In this document: positions 14,303 through 28,100 of the stretch, one piece after another
Layout of the letters: the number at the start of each line of letters is the position of its first letter
Position numbering within the stretch: position 1 is the stretch's first letter
Assembly: GCF_903995435.1 (NCBI RefSeq)
Contig: NC_067141.1
Span: 49,367,466 to 49,431,465 of the forward strand
Length of the DNA stretch: 64,000 bases
Source of the DNA: Acomys russatus
Taxonomy: Eukaryota > Chordata > Mammalia > Rodentia > Muridae
Reading direction: 5' to 3'
Made by a program: the position numbers and the translations under genes
The notes under the pieces: generated by a model
Seen by the model: only the letters and a program-made list of their open reading frames with translations
The model's database searches: none
Told to the model about the DNA's origin: nothing

Positions 14303-14480
14303 AGGAATGATATCTTGTGGCTTACATACACACACGCACACACTGAGGAATGATATCTTGTGGCTTACATACACACATGCACACACATGACTGGACACCT
14401 ACATACCATCACATACCTCCTATATGCACACAAATATACGTTTTTAGTATAGTAACATTTCTGTAACTACTAGCCAGTGC

Positions 14481-14516
<36 letters not shown>

Positions 14517-16117
14517 AGTTACTTAGCTTCAAACAATGTACAGCAGTCTATGAACCTTACCCATCATTTTCTTGGCTTACATATTAGAAATTAATAATTT
14601 CAAACATACTATGGTGGAATCTAGTTACAGAATGTCAATACTGATTGGTCTTAGAGAATTGTATTTAAATATTTTCATTGCGCATTTTACAACTGAAGAA
14701 ACCTCTGTCTGGGGAAACCAGATACCTTGGCCAAGACCGTGTAACAAACAGTCAAGCTGGAATGAAAACTCTAGTGTCATGGCCACCAATCCTGTGCTCT
14801 TGGCTGTACAGCGCCACAGCTACTATAGCTGGTGTTCACTGAGCTTCTAGTCATAATCAGAGTTGTCCTCTCCAAGAAATTTATTTGTACTTGAAAAGCA
14901 GGTAAATTACGTTAAGATGTTACAGAAGGTTTAGGATTGGAATCCTAGAATTGAAGCTGAGAACGTTATGTAGTGTTTCGCTATTTTAAGTAGAGGAATG
15001 CTGGTGGTTTCCTCTGGAGACAGTTAGGACGTGGTAGATGGCAAGAATCCTTGCTTCTGTTTTGTAGAGTTGGTTCTCTCCTCCCTCTGTTCCGTGGAGC
15101 CTGGCGATCCAGCTCGGGCTTTCATACTTCGATGTCACGTGCTTGACCTGCTGAGCCATCTTTTGACCCTGGATGTGATTCTTGTCTCTGTTATTTGTCA
15201 TGATTGCTCCAGCATTCAGAAGACAATAATTGTGCTATTGGTTATTTCATATGTTGACTGTTTTCAATATTTAAGTGAGGTTGTGAAAGAAATAAAAAGA
15301 GCTTCTTGTTGCTTTGACTTTTCCCTCTCTGAAGAGCTGGGGTGCAGAAGGCTATCACCTATGGGCTGTCAGCGGGTCTGGCCCCCAGCACACGGAGACT
15401 GAGGACAACCTCCAGAGTACAGTTAAACAGCCCAGCATCTTCCTGTTTCAGTTTATCAAGAGTGTACTCACTGTAAACCCTTGTATGGTAAGTAATTAAA
15501 ACTGTGGGATTTATGTCCCACGTATTTGAATATATTTCTAAAATTGCTTTCTGTACTTTCTTTGTGTATTTTCTGTGATTCATGTGTTTCTATAAAATTT
15601 ATACCAAAGTCTTATTTCTGAGCATGTTTTAGACTATTATTTTTTTAGTGTTTTATTCTTTTACAAAAAATAATGCTAAAAGCCATTTGAAAGAAGCCAT
15701 ATTTATTTACATGTATGACATCTTAAATAAGTTAGTCTTTCTTTGGGTAAGATTTTTCCAAAGTGTGTTCCATTTAGACACTACTTAGAAATGTTACTCC
15801 ACAGGATTAAAAAAAAGTTCTAGGTGGTTGGAGGATGGGTGGTTGGAGGGTGTTCTAGGTGGTTGGAGGAAGTTCTAGGTGGTTGGAGGGTGGGTGGCTG
15901 AAGGATGAGTGGTTGGAGGATGGCTTACCAGGTAAATTGTTTGCTTCACAAGCATGAGGCCTAAGTTTAATCCCAGCACCATGGTGAAGGTTTGGGCATG
16001 ATAGTGTGTGCCTGGGAAGCCAGCAGGCTCCAGGCTCAGTGCTGTGCCTTATCTTAAAGTACAAGATGGACAGCGACTGAGGAAGACTTTCACTTGACTT
16101 CCTCATATGTATACGAG

Positions 16118-16175
<58 letters not shown>

Positions 16176-19100
16176 CGAGAGAGAGAGAAGCAAGTGCAAG
16201 CGCACGAGAGCGCACTCTGAGGCCAGGCATGATGGCACACACTGTATTCCCAGTACGTGGGAAGGTGAGGCAGGAGGATTGCAATAAGCATGTATTTTAA
16301 CATGGCACAATTATATGCTATGAGTCTAGATCTTGGTAGCTATGTTAAAAATGGCTTTTTAAACAATACGTGGTATAACAAGTTATTTAAAATGTATAAT
16401 ACATTGAAAAGTAATGTGAAAATAACCTAGATCTCAGAACTCTATACTACATTTGAAAATTCAGGATTTCTCAGAAAATAAGAAGAGAGTATATTTCCTT
16501 CCCTTCCCTATTCCAGGTAACTTGAAGCACCGTTTGTGCTCTGCAGCTGAGGGGATGGCTGAGTGAGTGGATAGATGAGAACCGGATTTTGAATCCTCAG
16601 AGCCCATGTGAACGCCATAGAAGCCAGGTGTACACGGCAGCCATCTTTAATTCCAGCAGGAAAGGGAGGGATGAGGACCCCAGACCAAGATAGCTAGTCT
16701 GCCTAGCCAGAGTAACAGTCCTCAGGTTCAGCAGGGGACCACAGGCAGAGAGAGCTACTGAGGAGGAGACCTGACATCAACCTTGGATCACCACGTACAC
16801 ATGCACACATACATGTGCACCACACACTTACACAAAAACAAATATATAAAGCTCCATTGACTTTACTTTGGACTAAATGTGAAGACTAGGATCCCACTGT
16901 GTCTGATTTGAATATGAGAGTCTTCTCCCCATGAGAACACTGGTCTTCTAATGAAAAGTCAGGGCATAATTAACTAAAAGTGGAAGTTGTTGCATTTGTC
17001 TGAATATCCATAGAAACTTGCACAGTCAACTGGTAGCAATGTGTACTTACTTACATGTAGTTTTCCAAGTATAGTTCTCATAGTGTAACCATTTAGGGGT
17101 GCTAGTAAAACATTTGTAAACCTTGGCATTGACAAAGCACACTGTGGGAAAACCTTATTTGCACTAAAAATCACTAAATATTGACTTTTCTCTAAATGAA
17201 ATAGATCAGTATGTAGATTTTGTCATGTGAAAAAAATCAATACTGTTACATGTACACATTCAGTAATAAAATGAGAAGAGCATGTTCCTTAGTTGTCCCT
17301 ACCTAATGCTGAGGGTTTTTATTTGTTTTCCCTTTGCCCTTCTTTCTCCATCTAGAGTAATCAAGAGCAGGTGTTGCTTCAGGGGGAAGATCGCTTATAC
17401 TTGAACTGTGGAGAAGCCTCACAAACCCAGAATCCGAAGTGTTCTTCAGCACATGCTGAGCATATGCCCAGGCGTGAGGGGAGCCCATTTGCAGATGGAG
17501 GTCTAGAGTCTCCGGGGTTAAGCACTTTACTTGGGCATCGGCATTGGCATGTTGTACAAGTAAGTGGTCAATTCACTGACTGCTAGTGACTTACTCACTG
17601 GTATCTCTCTTAGTACTTTAAAATTTTTTTTCCCCTTGCCTTTTTTCTTTCCGTTTGATACAGAGTATATCCTTACCATTAATAGTATCAAGAACTAGAA
17701 GTTTATTTTTCCCTCAGTGAACATAATTTTATTTTACTTTGAGCCTCTGTTTTGCTTAATCTAGCTCAGTGGATTTGCATAGCCTACAGTATATCCATTG
17801 CATGAAAAGTGCTTTGCTTAGGACCTAGTACACCTGGCTGTATAGTTTCAATGGGTAACCACTTAACAGTGGAGCCAGATTGCAAACTTCTGAATTTATC
17901 GCTCATAATTTTATTTTTATTTAATGTTTTTCCAAATTATGGATTCATCCTGATACCACATTTAAATTAGTAGGTTCTTTTAGCAACTTTGACAGATTGA
18001 CATGTGAAATGGTTTAATTCTGAATTCTGATGTCAGTTAAGATTAATTTGGTTTAGTGAGTAAATTGAAATTTCTTGAAGGAAATTTGTATGCATAGTTT
18101 CAAAGTTCTAAATATTTTCTTTCTCCTTTTAGTACCAAAGTGTTTCAGAGCCTGCTCTTGGATTGCTTTCTTTTCATCAGTTCTTTTTTCTTTCCTTTTG
18201 ACATAGAGTCTTGCTGTGTAGGTGATCTAGAATTCACTTGTCTCAGCCTCCCAAATGCTGGGACCATACATGTACACACTACCACACTAGCTATTTTTAA
18301 TCAGTTTCTATTTCCACAGTTAGTTGCCTTCTCTCTGCTCATTTCTTACTAGTTTATGTTTTCTCTCATGTTATTTTCAGTTGATTTCTAGTGAAGATAG
18401 TGAAAGACAGAAAAATGGTCATTCTGTGAAGGATTAAAGGAAGAGTAGCTCCTACATTGACTTGTGGTATGCACTAAAAGAAAATGTATTTAACAGACAT
18501 TAATAAACTTAAGAAATCAAACAATGTACATACCATTTTATAATTAGTAACATTTTTTTAAAATATAAAACTGGATCCGCTACTTCCTTGACTAAAATTT
18601 TCCACTGCTCCCTTCTCTCCTATAGCCATTTCTCTGCTATTTTCATTTCCCCATACTTTGAACTATTCATTCTACACTGACCTAGAATCAATGCCAGTTC
18701 TGCCTAGCCAGGTCTGTGTTACCAGAGACCCAAGTAGAGCAGAGGATCCAAGAAGGTAGGTCTGGAACTAAAAAAATCCATCAGGCAATAACAAAACTGA
18801 ATTTCCTTCCAGCTCAAAACTTCCGTGATTCTTAGCTGTCTGTGAAGCATTCCACTAAACAAGCACTTAACACTGACTTTAGGCAGCAGCAGGGGTCTCT
18901 GTCATCTGATAGCTAACTGTGCTCACTTTCAAAGATGAGTATTTTAAGTGGGTTTACCTAGGTCTTTTCATTTCTTTATTCATTTCTGTTCTTTTAGTTT
19001 TAAATAAAGATAAAATAGTTTTGATAAAATACTTGTTAAATGATTAATTTATTTACCATAAGGGTAAGCAAGTAGTTCACAAAAAAATAAGGTATAAATG

Positions 19101-22100
19101 CCTTTATTCTGCTTTGGAGCCCTCATAGACCCTAATGAGAAATGAGCACTTAAAAACTAATAAAAATATAAGTAAAAAAAAAAAATCACATTTGTGCTCC
19201 CAAGACATTTAAATTATAATAGAATCTTAGTTTGAAGTTTCATAGAATGGTTAAAGCTCGAAGAACCTCAGAGGCCATGTAGCCCGCGCGGCTCTGTACA
19301 TGAGGAAGCTGAAGCTCAGCCAGTTAATAGAGTCACCCAGCGTCACACAAGGGAGTGCTGGCTGACACAGCCTTAAACAGTCTGCATTAAAGCGAAAGTC
19401 CAGTGTACTCTTAAATGTAATTACTCAATGTTGAACTAATTTACTATTGACCTTGTACTAAAACTTAGAATTTGCCCTTTAACTTAGAGTTGCCTTGCTC
19501 ATGTTGCTAACACTGGAGCCTGGCAATTGAATGCAGAGTGACAGTGGTCTCTGGGCTTTGTCTATATAGTGCAGAAACCTGCGTTCTAAGCTTCTCAGTC
19601 ACGAGGACTCCCTGGAGAAACAGGGCAGTGTCTCGGTCCCCTTGCCACTTTCCCTCTCCTGCTAAGCCATTAAAGCTGGTTTATTGATGTGGTTTCTATT
19701 TTGTGTGCTTACTGTGTAATTTAGATTCATCTTGTGAGTGTCAGCTGATTCCCCTGTGCTTTCTGTTCACAATCTAGAATACTGCACTGTCTTTCTGTCT
19801 GTCTGTTTGTCTGGTTGCTTGTTCAATCCATGTTTTATACAACTTTATTTCCATATTTTGTTATTTATATGTCTCTAGCTAAACCTAACGCATACACACT
19901 CTTTAGAGGCAAAGCCAGCAGCATAGACGATACCTTTTTCAGTTATGTTTTTAATTTAGTTTTCTTAATTGCAAATTTAGAAAGTACTGAAATACAGTGT
20001 GAAATTAAAAAAACAAAAGTCTTTTAGTTTGTGGCTGTGTTCCTTATGTTCAGTGTTCTGTACAGTGTAAACACTGGCTGCTACAAGCTCTTTTTATCTA
20101 GTATTCTAAGAATACTGATTTTATACTTAACCTGGCTCTAACTATTTAGAAATAATATGTTATATTTGAGAAGTCAGTAGTGGATTTTAAAGGTGTTTTG
20201 CTTATAAGTGACTTGTTCACCTCCCCCTAGTTTTATCATGTATGGAAGACGTATTTGGAAAAGATCAAATCTGCTGGGGCAAGTCCTTTAGTCTCACTGG
20301 TTAGACAAAACTAGTCTAGGCTGGAGGCTGATTTTTGGAGGGAAAAAAGAAGTAAAGCAGTTAGCTTTCATTTAAAGAGAGATTGGAAAACCTTTCTAGG
20401 AAGAGGCAGAGACTTCTCTGTTGTACCTTAGACAGTCTCCCAGTGATGTGGCATGACTCCTGTGCCCTGACTAGACCTTTGGCACTCATGGCTCTCCGTT
20501 GTTTATTAGCTGCCTCTTTCTTTCCATCTTTTCTATACACAGCATTAAGTGTATAGTACAAAGTTCAGATGACACACAGATCAAAAGAGTGACCCTAGGA
20601 AAAAATGTATATTTTGTTCTAGTCATAAAACATTAAATCAAAATTTACAAGCCCATTATTTTTAACTTATGTTTGGGCTTGGAAGATAAATCATTTATAA
20701 TTTGTAGTATTTCATAGACTTTGAAGGTTAAAAGAATAGGTGTGTGTGTGTGTGTGTGTGTATTTGTGTTTGTGTGTTTACAGATACACATTAGAGTGTG
20801 ATGACTTGATAAGCTTTTACTGAGCCTTTATGTTGGAATCAGTTTTGCAGAGATATGCTAGCTCACACGTCACATTTCATAGGAATTAGTGAAACATCAA
20901 AGTTTGGGGAGTCTTAGATTCTTAGATTTTTATTATTTTATCCAGTGTCATTGCAGTGAGCTGCTTACTCTGGTACACTTGTTACATTCTTTTTTCAGTA
21001 GCTTACGCTGTTAGTTCAGTTGTACTTTTAAGTTCACTTACCAGATAAGTATAGCCTAACCTTTTATGAGAGTAATGCAAATGCTTAGGGTATGTTGCTT
21101 TTACTTGGTTCCCTTTTTGTCTTTACACAATTTTATTGGGTTTGATTATACTTCACATGGCCTTCTGATTTTTTCTATATGTTTTCTTGAGTCAAATTAA
21201 AATAAATTTGAATAAATTGAAGCTGTTTTTTATTCCAGGAACAGAAGACTCTTCCGTTGTTCTGTTTTTCTTCCAACTGCTCATAAAAGATAATTAGTAG
21301 ACTAGGAGACACATAGAGTCTATAGAGCTAGCTTACTGCACATCAGTAACTTACAGAGTTTTCACTGAGTTTGAAAGTTGCATAGCACTGATGCAGTGAC
21401 ACCTTGAACAAATATGTAAGATAGGTATCGTGGGAAACTGTGTTTACCATTGATGCTTTGGGTGGAGACCTACTATCTGCATTATATTAAGAGTTATTAT
21501 GGATCAATAAAGTTGAACAGCCTAATAGAAAAATAGTAGTTTAAGCATATCCATATAGGTTTGTGAGTGCATCTTAAAATACAGCATTAAAAAAAGTAAC
21601 AAAGAGAAGGGCACCTGGGTTCAGCTGAAGCGCCAGCTTGCGCCACCCAGAGCAGCTCCCTTTGTGAGGACAGCCTGAGCTGCTGGAGCCCGTGTTCAAA
21701 AAGAAACAAAGGACCTGGACTGCTTAAAAAAAAAAAAAAAACAAACAACAAACAAAACAGTTGCTATTCTCAAGCAACGGAATTTTTGTTTGTTTTTACA
21801 TTGATTGATTTTATATGCATTGTTTTTTTTATCACAACAGTATAAAAGTAATAAATATTTCCAGTAAAAACCAAAACTCTTGCTGAAGTGGTCATTTATT
21901 TGGGGGTGGTTTACATCAACAGACAGAAACAGTTTATGGCTGCCATTGCATGCACTTCTTTGTCACTTTGTATTGAGTTTAATATTAGAAACCAGTAATG
22001 CTATAGTGGGGGGAGGAAGTATGGTGTCTAAAACATTGAAATTATTAAGACGAGACATATAAAATGCTGGTTCATAAGGAGATGCTCAATTCCAAGGGCT

Positions 22101-25100
22101 TTCTTACTAAAGCCACGACTTGGCACCTCAGACATGATGCAGGAAGCTGAATCTTAGGTTGTGTTAAGTTAATGCTTTAATTTGGAATATATTTCCTAAG
22201 TCTTACCAAACCAATATGTTATTTTCTGTAGATTTCCAGCACCTATCTAGAAAGCAATTGGCCTATCCGGGTGAGTTGTTATTTAGTTGGTATTATAGTG
22301 GTCATTCTGGGAGTTGAGCCCTTGTGGATTCATAAGAGCGAATTTTTAAAATTTATTTACTTTTATATGCATTGATATTTTGCCTGCATGCATGTCTGTG
22401 TGAGGGTGTCTGATCTTGGAGTTACAGACAGATGTGGGCTGCCATGTGGGTGCTGGGAATTGAACCCTGGTCCTCTGGAAGAGCAATCAGTGCTCTTAAC
22501 TGCTGTGCCATCTCTTCAGCCCCCATTAGAGTGAAATTTTATCTTTCATCTGCTTTGTATTACTAGTGGATTCACCTCTACATTTTTGTCAAATATAACT
22601 ATCAATATTTGGTCTTTTAATCTAGCATTTTTATATTTAAATCACTCACTCAGCAAATATGTATTAGTAAGTCTCTTAACCTTATTATTAAGTACTTTAT
22701 ACCTAATGAAGTATATATATTTGCAGGAAAGAGGTTTTAATTTTTTTTAAACAGTTTTCAGCTATTGATAAACTTGGACAGAATATCGCTGTGGCTGGCA
22801 AGTTTGGGTTTGCACATTACTCTTTACTCACCAAGAAATGGAAACTTTTTGGAAACATTACTCAGGTTAGTCTTTTTTTTTTTTTTTTTTTCTTTTCTTT
22901 TTTTTTTTTAACTAAAAAATAAATAAATTTCAAGATACAACGTACAGCAAAGAAAAAGAAAAACTAATAATGAGCTAGAGGTGTAGTTTAACTGTAAAAC
23001 ACTTGCTGTATTCACAGGTTCTCAGGGGAAAAAAGAAGTGAGAAGTGACTGACATTTGATAATAGCCAATAAGTCAATTTTGATAAAACACTTGATAATT
23101 TGATAAAAAGATCTTTCATTGAGATAGTTGGCTTTTCATTCTTGTGAAGATCATTGACAAGTGCTGAGAGATGACACAGTCATTAAAGTGTTTTCTACAC
23201 AAGCAAGGGAATCTGAGTTCAAATCCCAGAGGCCATTTAGATGCTGGGTGGAAATGGCAAGTCACCTGTAGTGCCATCCTTGGAAGGTAGAGATAGAGCA
23301 GCCCAGAAAAACCAGCCGTATCAGCCAGTAGCTTTGATTGAACTCACTGACGCTCGCACATGTGTGTGTGCACGCACACAGCCCCTCATGCACACACACA
23401 TGCACACAAACACATACACGCATGCACATGCGCGCACACACACCACTTGATAGGCACATGATAAGAAGAAATAAATAGACTACTAGCAATAATTGTTTAG
23501 CCTTGGTTTCAATACTATCTTTAAGATTGACCTATCCTATGTGGTAAGACTAGATGTCCACAAAATTGGAGATCATTCTGTGTGTGATATATACGTTTGG
23601 GTAGCAGAGGTGGTGGAGGGTCAGAGGGAGAATGTACGAGATTTAATGAGAATCAACTAGGAAGAAATGAGGAAAATTATGTATACCAGGCACTTTAAAA
23701 TGCTTTTATGTTATTATCAACCCAGTTAGGACACCAATGCTATCATTTGCTAAAAGATTGGGATTCAAGCATTCATCTGATGAAGATTAAATCCAGAATT
23801 GAAATCAAGTTGTTTTAGATGTAGAATTAATGATGCTATATAGTATTTGAGGTATTTTGAGTGACACAGCTGTTTCTTTATAGGAATTTTTTAAGACAGG
23901 ATATGTTACATTATTAATAAAGGCCCTGGAGAAATAATTTAGGTGCGAGAGAACATAGCAGAAATAATCTGAGCTTTCTAAGAGTTGTATTGCTTTTTTG
24001 AAAGTTTGGGTAACATAATTAAGGTAACTACATCATAAAATTTTCTTCTAAGGAACAAAATATGATTGTGACTGGTGGCTTAGCCTGGTGGAATGACTTT
24101 ATGGTCCTCGCATGTTATAACTTAAGTGACCGTCAAGAAGAGGTAATGTTTATTTTCTCAGAAATAAGTATTTTTAATTTTGCCGCTAAGCACGATTTAA
24201 TTTTAGGTGAACTAATAATCCATTAAAAACTTAAAGAAGCATTTATTTCAATAATCTAGTATATTTCAATAATGGAATTACTGTTTAGGTGCTAACTATT
24301 CTTTAATTTAAGTGACAATTTGTAAGATAACTTTTTGTATCATAGCACCCAAAGTGCTGAAACAGGAAGATTATGAGTTTAGGTTCATTCTGAGCTAAAT
24401 ATTAACCCTGTCTCAAAAGTAAATAAACCTAATAGGGATAACCTTTTAGATAGAAATAATCTGTGAAGGTTGATAATAAAACATTTTTTAAAAACACAGA
24501 ATGATTGTTCTTAAGGATAGTTTTATTAACCTATTGACTTTTATAGTTGTTTTGAGAAAATGATAGTCTCACTAATGAGGTTTGAGTAAACAAATCTGAA
24601 ATACGGTGTCATAATATTACATTTACTCCTGATCACACTATCTTTGGTTACTCATAAATAATTAGCTTGCCAAAATATAAACATTATTCCTTTTTTGCTA
24701 AAACATTGTTAATTCTTTTAGCTCCTACTGCTCTAAAGTGAGTGGCGTAGGGGGTCTGTAGACAAAAACTTCATGACAGAATTTAAGCATTCTTGGTAAC
24801 CATCTTATTTTTATCTATTTCTTGTTTTTGTCTTCAGCTCAGAATATACCTACGGACATCAAATCTGGACAATGCCTTTGCTCATGTCACCAAAGCACCA
24901 CTGGAAACGTTGCTGCTTAGCGTCTTCCGGGACATGGTGGTAGTGTTTAGAGCAGACTGTTCAATATGCCTTTACAGTATTGAAAAAAAATCTGATGGGT
25001 AAGTTATAACATGGGACGAGTCACTCCCACTTCCTCTACTGTGTTTTCTGAAAACCGTTTTCTATCTTCATGTTTTGTTTACTTATGAGGAGTTCAGGTG

Positions 25101-28100
25101 ATATTCCGTCGTAGCTGTGAAGGAGAAGCAGCACCTTCACCTGCTCTTTGAGTTTGTCTTCCTGTGTCATTGGTAGCTGAGAGAAGTCCTAGATACTTTC
25201 TAGACACTTGGAGGAGGGAAAGGAAGTGTCCTCAGAAAGCTCACTAACCCTGCTGCAGGAGGTGTCACAGTCTGCAGCACAAAAGCCTTATTTATTGAAT
25301 CGGTCCACTTGTAACATGTAGGCCATCTTGGGTTTTCTTTTGGTCTTAAAAGTATATTTGTCTAATAAGGCTATGAAATGTATTTGCTGAAGTACTGTGA
25401 TGGGGTAGTGATGCAAAGATAAAAAATTAAGATATCACTACATCATTAAAGTTTTGTCATTTCCCAACCAGATATTTGTCCCTGTCCCCAGTGCCCAAGG
25501 TATTTCCACTTGTATAGCTTCTGCCCTACTGGTTTTGGAGTGCTTTGTTGTGGTTTTGTTTTTCCTGCTTTCCAGCGTTTTGCTGCCTTTCGTTGTCTTA
25601 TTTCTGTATATGTTCTTTGGGTCCCTCAACGTTGATGATCTAGATGGGAGGAGAGGACAATAGGGAAAAGACACACAGAAAAACTCCAGGGTCTGTCTTC
25701 TGTAGACAGAGAGTGTGCTGTAATAGAGCAACTGCGAAGGAAAAAAATCTGTGAACATGGTTGAGCTGTGAACTTTTTTGTTTGTTTCTGCAGTTCGAAT
25801 ACTACAGCTAGTGTTCAGGTTCTTCAGGAAGTCTCCATGTCACGGTACATTCCTCACCCTTTCCTGGTGGTATCTGTCACTCTGACGTCAGTGAGTACAG
25901 AGAATGGAATCACCTTGAAAATGCCACAGCAGGTACCAGTGCGTTTTCAGACCTCTTAGGAGTCTATGTCTCAGTCTTCCAGGTCTTAGGTCAATATTAG
26001 TGTTTGTTTACTTGTTTGGCAAATTCATGCTAAATGTCCACAATGTCCCTTTCAGGAAGACGCTGAGTTTTAGTGGCAAGCCAAAACACAAGTTTCTAGT
26101 CAACATTAAACAAGTAATTAAACATACATAAACTACTCTGAGGGTATACCCTAGAAACATTGTGTAGTCCATATAATCAATCAGAAGATTTTTATATACA
26201 ATTTGATTTGAAGCCTGGAGCAGAGGTAGGAGTGTTCTACGCAGGGAGGAGGAAATTCAGGCAGTCGTGCAAAGGCTCACAGACGAGACAACGTGATGCA
26301 GTCTGAGGTTTGGAGAACTGAAGTGTCTAGAGCAGAGCCAAGGGCATGAGAGTAGATGAGCTCTTTTGGATAGTATTGGTAGCTTTAGACATTCATTTCA
26401 AATCTTAGTGTTTATTCTGTACAGAGGAAAATTCAAATAGAGCAAAACTTCATGAAGGAGAAGTATTGGGGAGACACTGTACAGATTGTATTGAATGGTA
26501 TTAATGGCCTAAGCATAAGAAGGGAGATGGAGATGTAAAGAAGCATAAGATGAGTTTAGGGGTGCTGCTGAGATGGCTCAGTGGTTTAGACCACAGACTG
26601 CTCTTCTAGAGGTCCTGAGTTCAACTCCTCGTGACCACTTGGTGCTCACATCTATAAAGGGATCTGATGCTCTCTTCTGGCCATGTAGCTGTACATGCAG
26701 ACAGAGCACTCATACAAAAAAGAAACAAACGAATGAATTTAAGGTGTAGAGGACTCATGACAGTTAGGAGGGAAGAGAAAGTACAATCGTGTAGTTTGAG
26801 GGTATGGTACCCAGGCATCCAGCTTCTATTTCAGGGCTGCTTGGGCTGCTTCTGCTACCCCAGCAGCTTCCAGACTTGATGTAACTGAGAACCTGTTGTG
26901 AAAGGGAAATTCTAAAATATGTAGATTTGTCATCTCTTATCTGCTGCATCCATCTTTTTCTTCTAATTTAGGTGCTTACATTAAACTTCATTCTCATATA
27001 ATTATGGAGGATTTAATAAAACAGCCTCTTTCTACTACAGTTAAAATTCTTATCAGCATGATTTATAAGGATTCTGATTGGAAACACCCTACTTTTCTCT
27101 CTTATTTAGAATAATAAGAGCAGCTCTTTTTCATGAGAACCTCTAAAATATTTGGAAATCATTGTTATTCTCTTCTCTACTCGTACTTTTCTTTGCAGCG
27201 TTACACCTGCATGCCAGATAGTTCCACATTGCCAACTATGTCATGCTTGTTCTGTATGTGTTAACTGTTACAGTCTCCCTTTTGAACTGAATAAATTACA
27301 TTCTTCCTTTCAGTGCAGCTCCCATTCCATCTGTAAGCTCTGTCATGGTAACCAGCTAGTCCTAGTTGATAAAATAAAGTTTTGTTTCACACGATTCCTA
27401 CTACAAGATTTTAAAGAAATGTGAGAATTACAGAGTCACCATTTTATTTCCCAAGAAAATAATGGATTCAGCAGTGATTGTTACTACCTGAAACTTTACA
27501 TCACACTGAAGGCTGAGCCGTCAGGGTGCCATTGAAAGTAGGGAAGAGACAGAAGCTGTAGAGGAAGTTCACATGAAGCCATTTTACCAAGATCATTGAA
27601 CCTAAATTGAATTAAGCATATAGAGTCATCCTCAGTTCTCAGAACTTATAGAGATAGAGAGTTAGTCTAATTAAGCCACTAGGAAGAGGAGTATCAGTCC
27701 TTAGGTTAGCTATAAATGAACCACCCACGCAGTGTCAGTAAGCTGCATTTATGAAGAGCGTGCGATAACTGCTTGTCTTAGTTACTTTTCCATTGCTGTG
27801 TTAAGACACCATGACCAAGGCAACTTACAAAAGAGTTTAATAGGCTTACAGTTTTAGATGATTTGGGTCTATAATGGAGAATTGAAGGCAAAAGGCCACT
27901 GGAGCAGCAGCTGAGAGCTCACATCTTGATCTACAAGTAAGAGACTGAAACAGGGACAGAGACAGACAGATGGAGGGAGGGAGGGAGGGAGGGAGCGTGT
28001 AAACATGGGAGCATTCTGGGAATAGAGTTTGCCTTTTGAAACTTTAAAGCCTGTCCCCAGTGATACCCTCATAATCCTACCCAAACAGTGGGATTATGAG

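Larger units (their letters stand above)
17560..22231 (+). other. RIC1: RIC1 intron before window exon 7, mostly unique DNA
   Basis: Holds a diverged antisense B1 (18190-18294), a MIR (19245-19410), a GT run (20736-20765) and a GC-rich piece ending in an A run (21601-21745). No conserved exon was recognised in the rest. Confidence 0.6.

Noticed and set aside
14572..14850. A 92-codon + strand frame
   Set aside because: It overlaps a MIR-like ancient SINE and lacks any known domain or splice context.
15855..16310. A 151-codon minus-strand frame with a long Ser-Leu repeat
   Set aside because: It is a read-through of the (GA)n microsatellite and flanking SINE sequence.
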